Shown here piece by piece: positions 6,121 through 7,012 of a stretch of DNA of 7,012 nt. The notes below the pieces were generated by a model. That model made no database searches and was not told where the DNA came from. It saw only the letters and a list, made by a program, of their open reading frames with translations. Each line of letters opens with the position of its first letter. Within the stretch, counting starts at the first letter, position 1. Position numbers and translations under genes: made by a program. Where the stretch lies: positions 1 to 7,012 of the forward strand of contig DAINCF010000382.1 in assembly GCA_036732565.1 (NCBI GenBank), written 5' to 3'. The DNA is from JAIVJN01 sp036732565 (GTDB lineage: Bacteria > Acidobacteriota > Vicinamibacteria > Vicinamibacterales > UBA2999).

Positions 6121-6747
6121 ATGAATGACCAGGACGTGGCAGGCATGAAGAGTGGCGTCTCGCGACGTAACTTCATCAAGGGTGTGATTGCGGCCGGCGC
6201 CACGGTATCCGCATCCGCCTACCTGTTTCGCACCACTATCGTCGGGCAGAACGATGCCCTGGCGGGGGCCGTCGAGCGTCTGATTACGCTCGAGGTCAAC
6301 GGCCAGCAGCGGCGGGTCGACGTCGCCAAGCACGAGACGCTGGCGACCACGCTTCGCTACAAGCTGGGCCTGACCGGCACCAAGATCGGCTGCGACCGCG
6401 CCGAGTGTGGGGCCTGTACGGTGCTCGTCGACGATGTGCCTCACTACTCGTGCTCGGTGCTGACGCACACCGTGCGCGGGAAGAAGATCGTCAGCATCGA
6501 GGGGCTCGCCAGCCCCGAGGGCAAGCTGCATCCGGTGCAGCAGGCGGTCGTCGAGGGCCAGGGCTTCCAGTGCGCGTTCTGCATGCCCGGGTTCGTGATG
6601 GCCACCGCCGGTTTCCTCAAGACCAATCCCAATCCCAGCCGCGTCGAGCTCGCGCATGGCATCTCCGGCAACATCTGCCGCTGCGCGGACTACAACAAGA
6701 TCCTCAACTGCATGATGCACGCCGCTGAACTGGCGCGTGGAGCGTAG
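6121..6747 (+). CDS. Tat-exported (2Fe-2S) small subunit of a xanthine dehydrogenase-family molybdenum hydroxylase
   Basis: 208 residues, longer than the usual cytoplasmic subunit (about 150-170) because of an N-terminal Tat signal: SRRNFIKG (14-21) followed by a hydrophobic stretch (22-36). The core begins near LITLEVNGQQRRV. Both iron-sulfur clusters are fully supported: C91-X4-C96-X2-C99-X11-C111 for the plant-ferredoxin-type cluster, and C151-X2-C154-X31-C186-X-C188 for the helical cluster near the molybdenum site. The subunit passes electrons from the molybdenum cofactor, which oxidises aldehydes or N-heterocycles by hydroxylation. The Tat motif puts the complex in the periplasm, as in PaoABC of Escherichia coli. 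The second motif reads CAFCMPG and CRCADY where relatives commonly have CGFCTPG and CRCG-x-Y, a mild variation. The large-subunit gene follows after 2 nt. No FAD subunit gene lies between them, so the acceptor may be a cytochrome, as in two-subunit IorAB-type enzymes, or the FAD gene may lie beyond the window. Confidence 0.93.
   Translation: MNDQDVAGMKSGVSRRNFIKGVIAAGATVSASAYLFRTTIVGQNDALAGAVERLITLEVNGQQRRVDVAKHETLATTLRYKLGLTGTKIGCDRAECGACTVLVDDVPHYSCSVLTHTVRGKKIVSIEGLASPEGKLHPVQQAVVEGQGFQCAFCMPGFVMATAGFLKTNPNPSRVELAHGISGNICRCADYNKILNCMMHAAELARGA
6739..6742 (+). promoter_or_regulatory. Ribosome binding site of the molybdopterin subunit gene
   Basis: GGAG lies 7 nt before the ATG at 6750, inside the last codons of the (2Fe-2S) subunit gene. 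This fits coupled translation of the two subunits. Confidence 0.5.
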
Positions 6748-6749
6748 CC

Positions 6750-7012
6750 ATGGCTGACTACAAATACATCGGCCACAACTACCAGACGCCCGACCTGATT
6801 GCGAAGGTCACCGGGCGCGCGAAGTACGCCGAGGACTACCGTGCGGAGGGGATGCTGTTCTGCAAGCTGCTCCTGAGTCCGCGTCCGCACGCCCGCGTCC
6901 GCAGCATCGACGCGAGCGCCGCGCTGGCGATGCCCGGCGTGCATGGCATCCTGACGGCTGACGACCTGCCGCCGCCGCCACCGCCGCCTGCCCCGCCGAC
7001 GCCGCCACCTCC
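6750..7012 (+). CDS. Xanthine dehydrogenase-family molybdopterin-binding large subunit, N-terminus only (cut by the window edge)
   Basis: 87 complete codons are visible of a family usually about 700-780 residues long. The segment DLIAKVTGRAKYAEDY (15-30), then GMLFCKLLLSPRPHARVRSID (34-54 with flanks) and PGVHGILTADDL (62-73), is the conserved N-terminal hammerhead region (Ald_Xan_dh_C) of CoxL/XdhA-like subunits. The molybdenum-cofactor domain lies outside the window. There is no signal peptide, so the subunit would be exported bound to the Tat-tagged small subunit encoded 2 nt upstream. The odd feature is a proline run at residues 74-87 (12 of 14), placed just after the TADDL motif where relatives usually continue into a short loop. 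The frame is still open at the edge, so its full length is unknown. The family call is strong even from this fragment. Confidence 0.88.
   Translation, partial: MADYKYIGHNYQTPDLIAKVTGRAKYAEDYRAEGMLFCKLLLSPRPHARVRSIDASAALAMPGVHGILTADDLPPPPPPPAPPTPPP
6969..7012 (+). repeat. Proline-codon-rich tract in the molybdenum subunit gene
   Basis: CCG/CCA/CCT codons encode seven consecutive prolines, then A-P-P-T-P-P-P before the window ends. The CCG-type repeat is simple sequence and prone to length change by slippage. Confidence 0.6.

Noticed and set aside
5917..6720. Minus-strand open frame of 267 codons across the divergent promoter and the (2Fe-2S) gene
   Set aside because: It lies antisense to a gene with complete cluster-binding cysteines, and its product has no recognisable motif.
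1..7012. CRISPR array, tRNA, rRNA or complete insertion sequence
   Set aside because: No regularly spaced repeats, tRNA-like cloverleaf, rRNA segment or transposase frame was found on either strand.

Overview
The window looks like high-GC chromosomal DNA from an Acidobacteriota-type bacterium, possibly Vicinamibacteria. This rests on three things: the Oar-like TonB-dependent receptor with an N-terminal carboxypeptidase-regulatory domain, the secreted TPR protein encoded just behind it, and short GC-rich palindromic repeats at gene junctions. The lineage is an inference, because the window has no rRNA or other marker gene.

Five genes form two divergent units separated by a regulatory gap of about 276 bp (5845-6120). 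The leftward unit runs TonB-dependent receptor (2335-5844), then a secreted TPR-repeat protein (628-2307), then a GT39-type glycosyltransferase that leaves the window at its left edge (1-641). The gaps are tight: 27 nt between receptor and TPR gene, and a probable 14-nt overlap between TPR gene and glycosyltransferase. A single leftward transcript is likely. The rightward unit runs a Tat-exported (2Fe-2S) subunit of a molybdenum hydroxylase (6121-6747), then, 2 nt later, the start of its molybdopterin-binding large subunit (6750 to the right edge).

The rightward unit would make a periplasmic xanthine dehydrogenase/aldehyde oxidoreductase-type enzyme, with the small subunit carrying the Tat signal for the complex. 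The leftward unit would supply an outer-membrane uptake channel, a periplasmic TPR protein of unknown role and an inner-membrane sugar transferase. No substrate can be read from the sequence.

The most unusual feature is how three short GC-rich palindromic elements sit on the leftward unit. One (2251-2320) contains the only evident start codon of the TPR gene inside a perfect 17-bp stem. A second (571-631) supplies the TPR stop codon and probably most of the glycosyltransferase's N-terminal tail. A third (about 16-68) lies in frame inside the glycosyltransferase and encodes a Gly/Pro-rich insert. This resembles protein-coding palindromic elements such as those described in Rickettsia, and is the part most worth following up. 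A second oddity is a proline run (12 of 14 residues) near the N-terminus of the molybdenum subunit.
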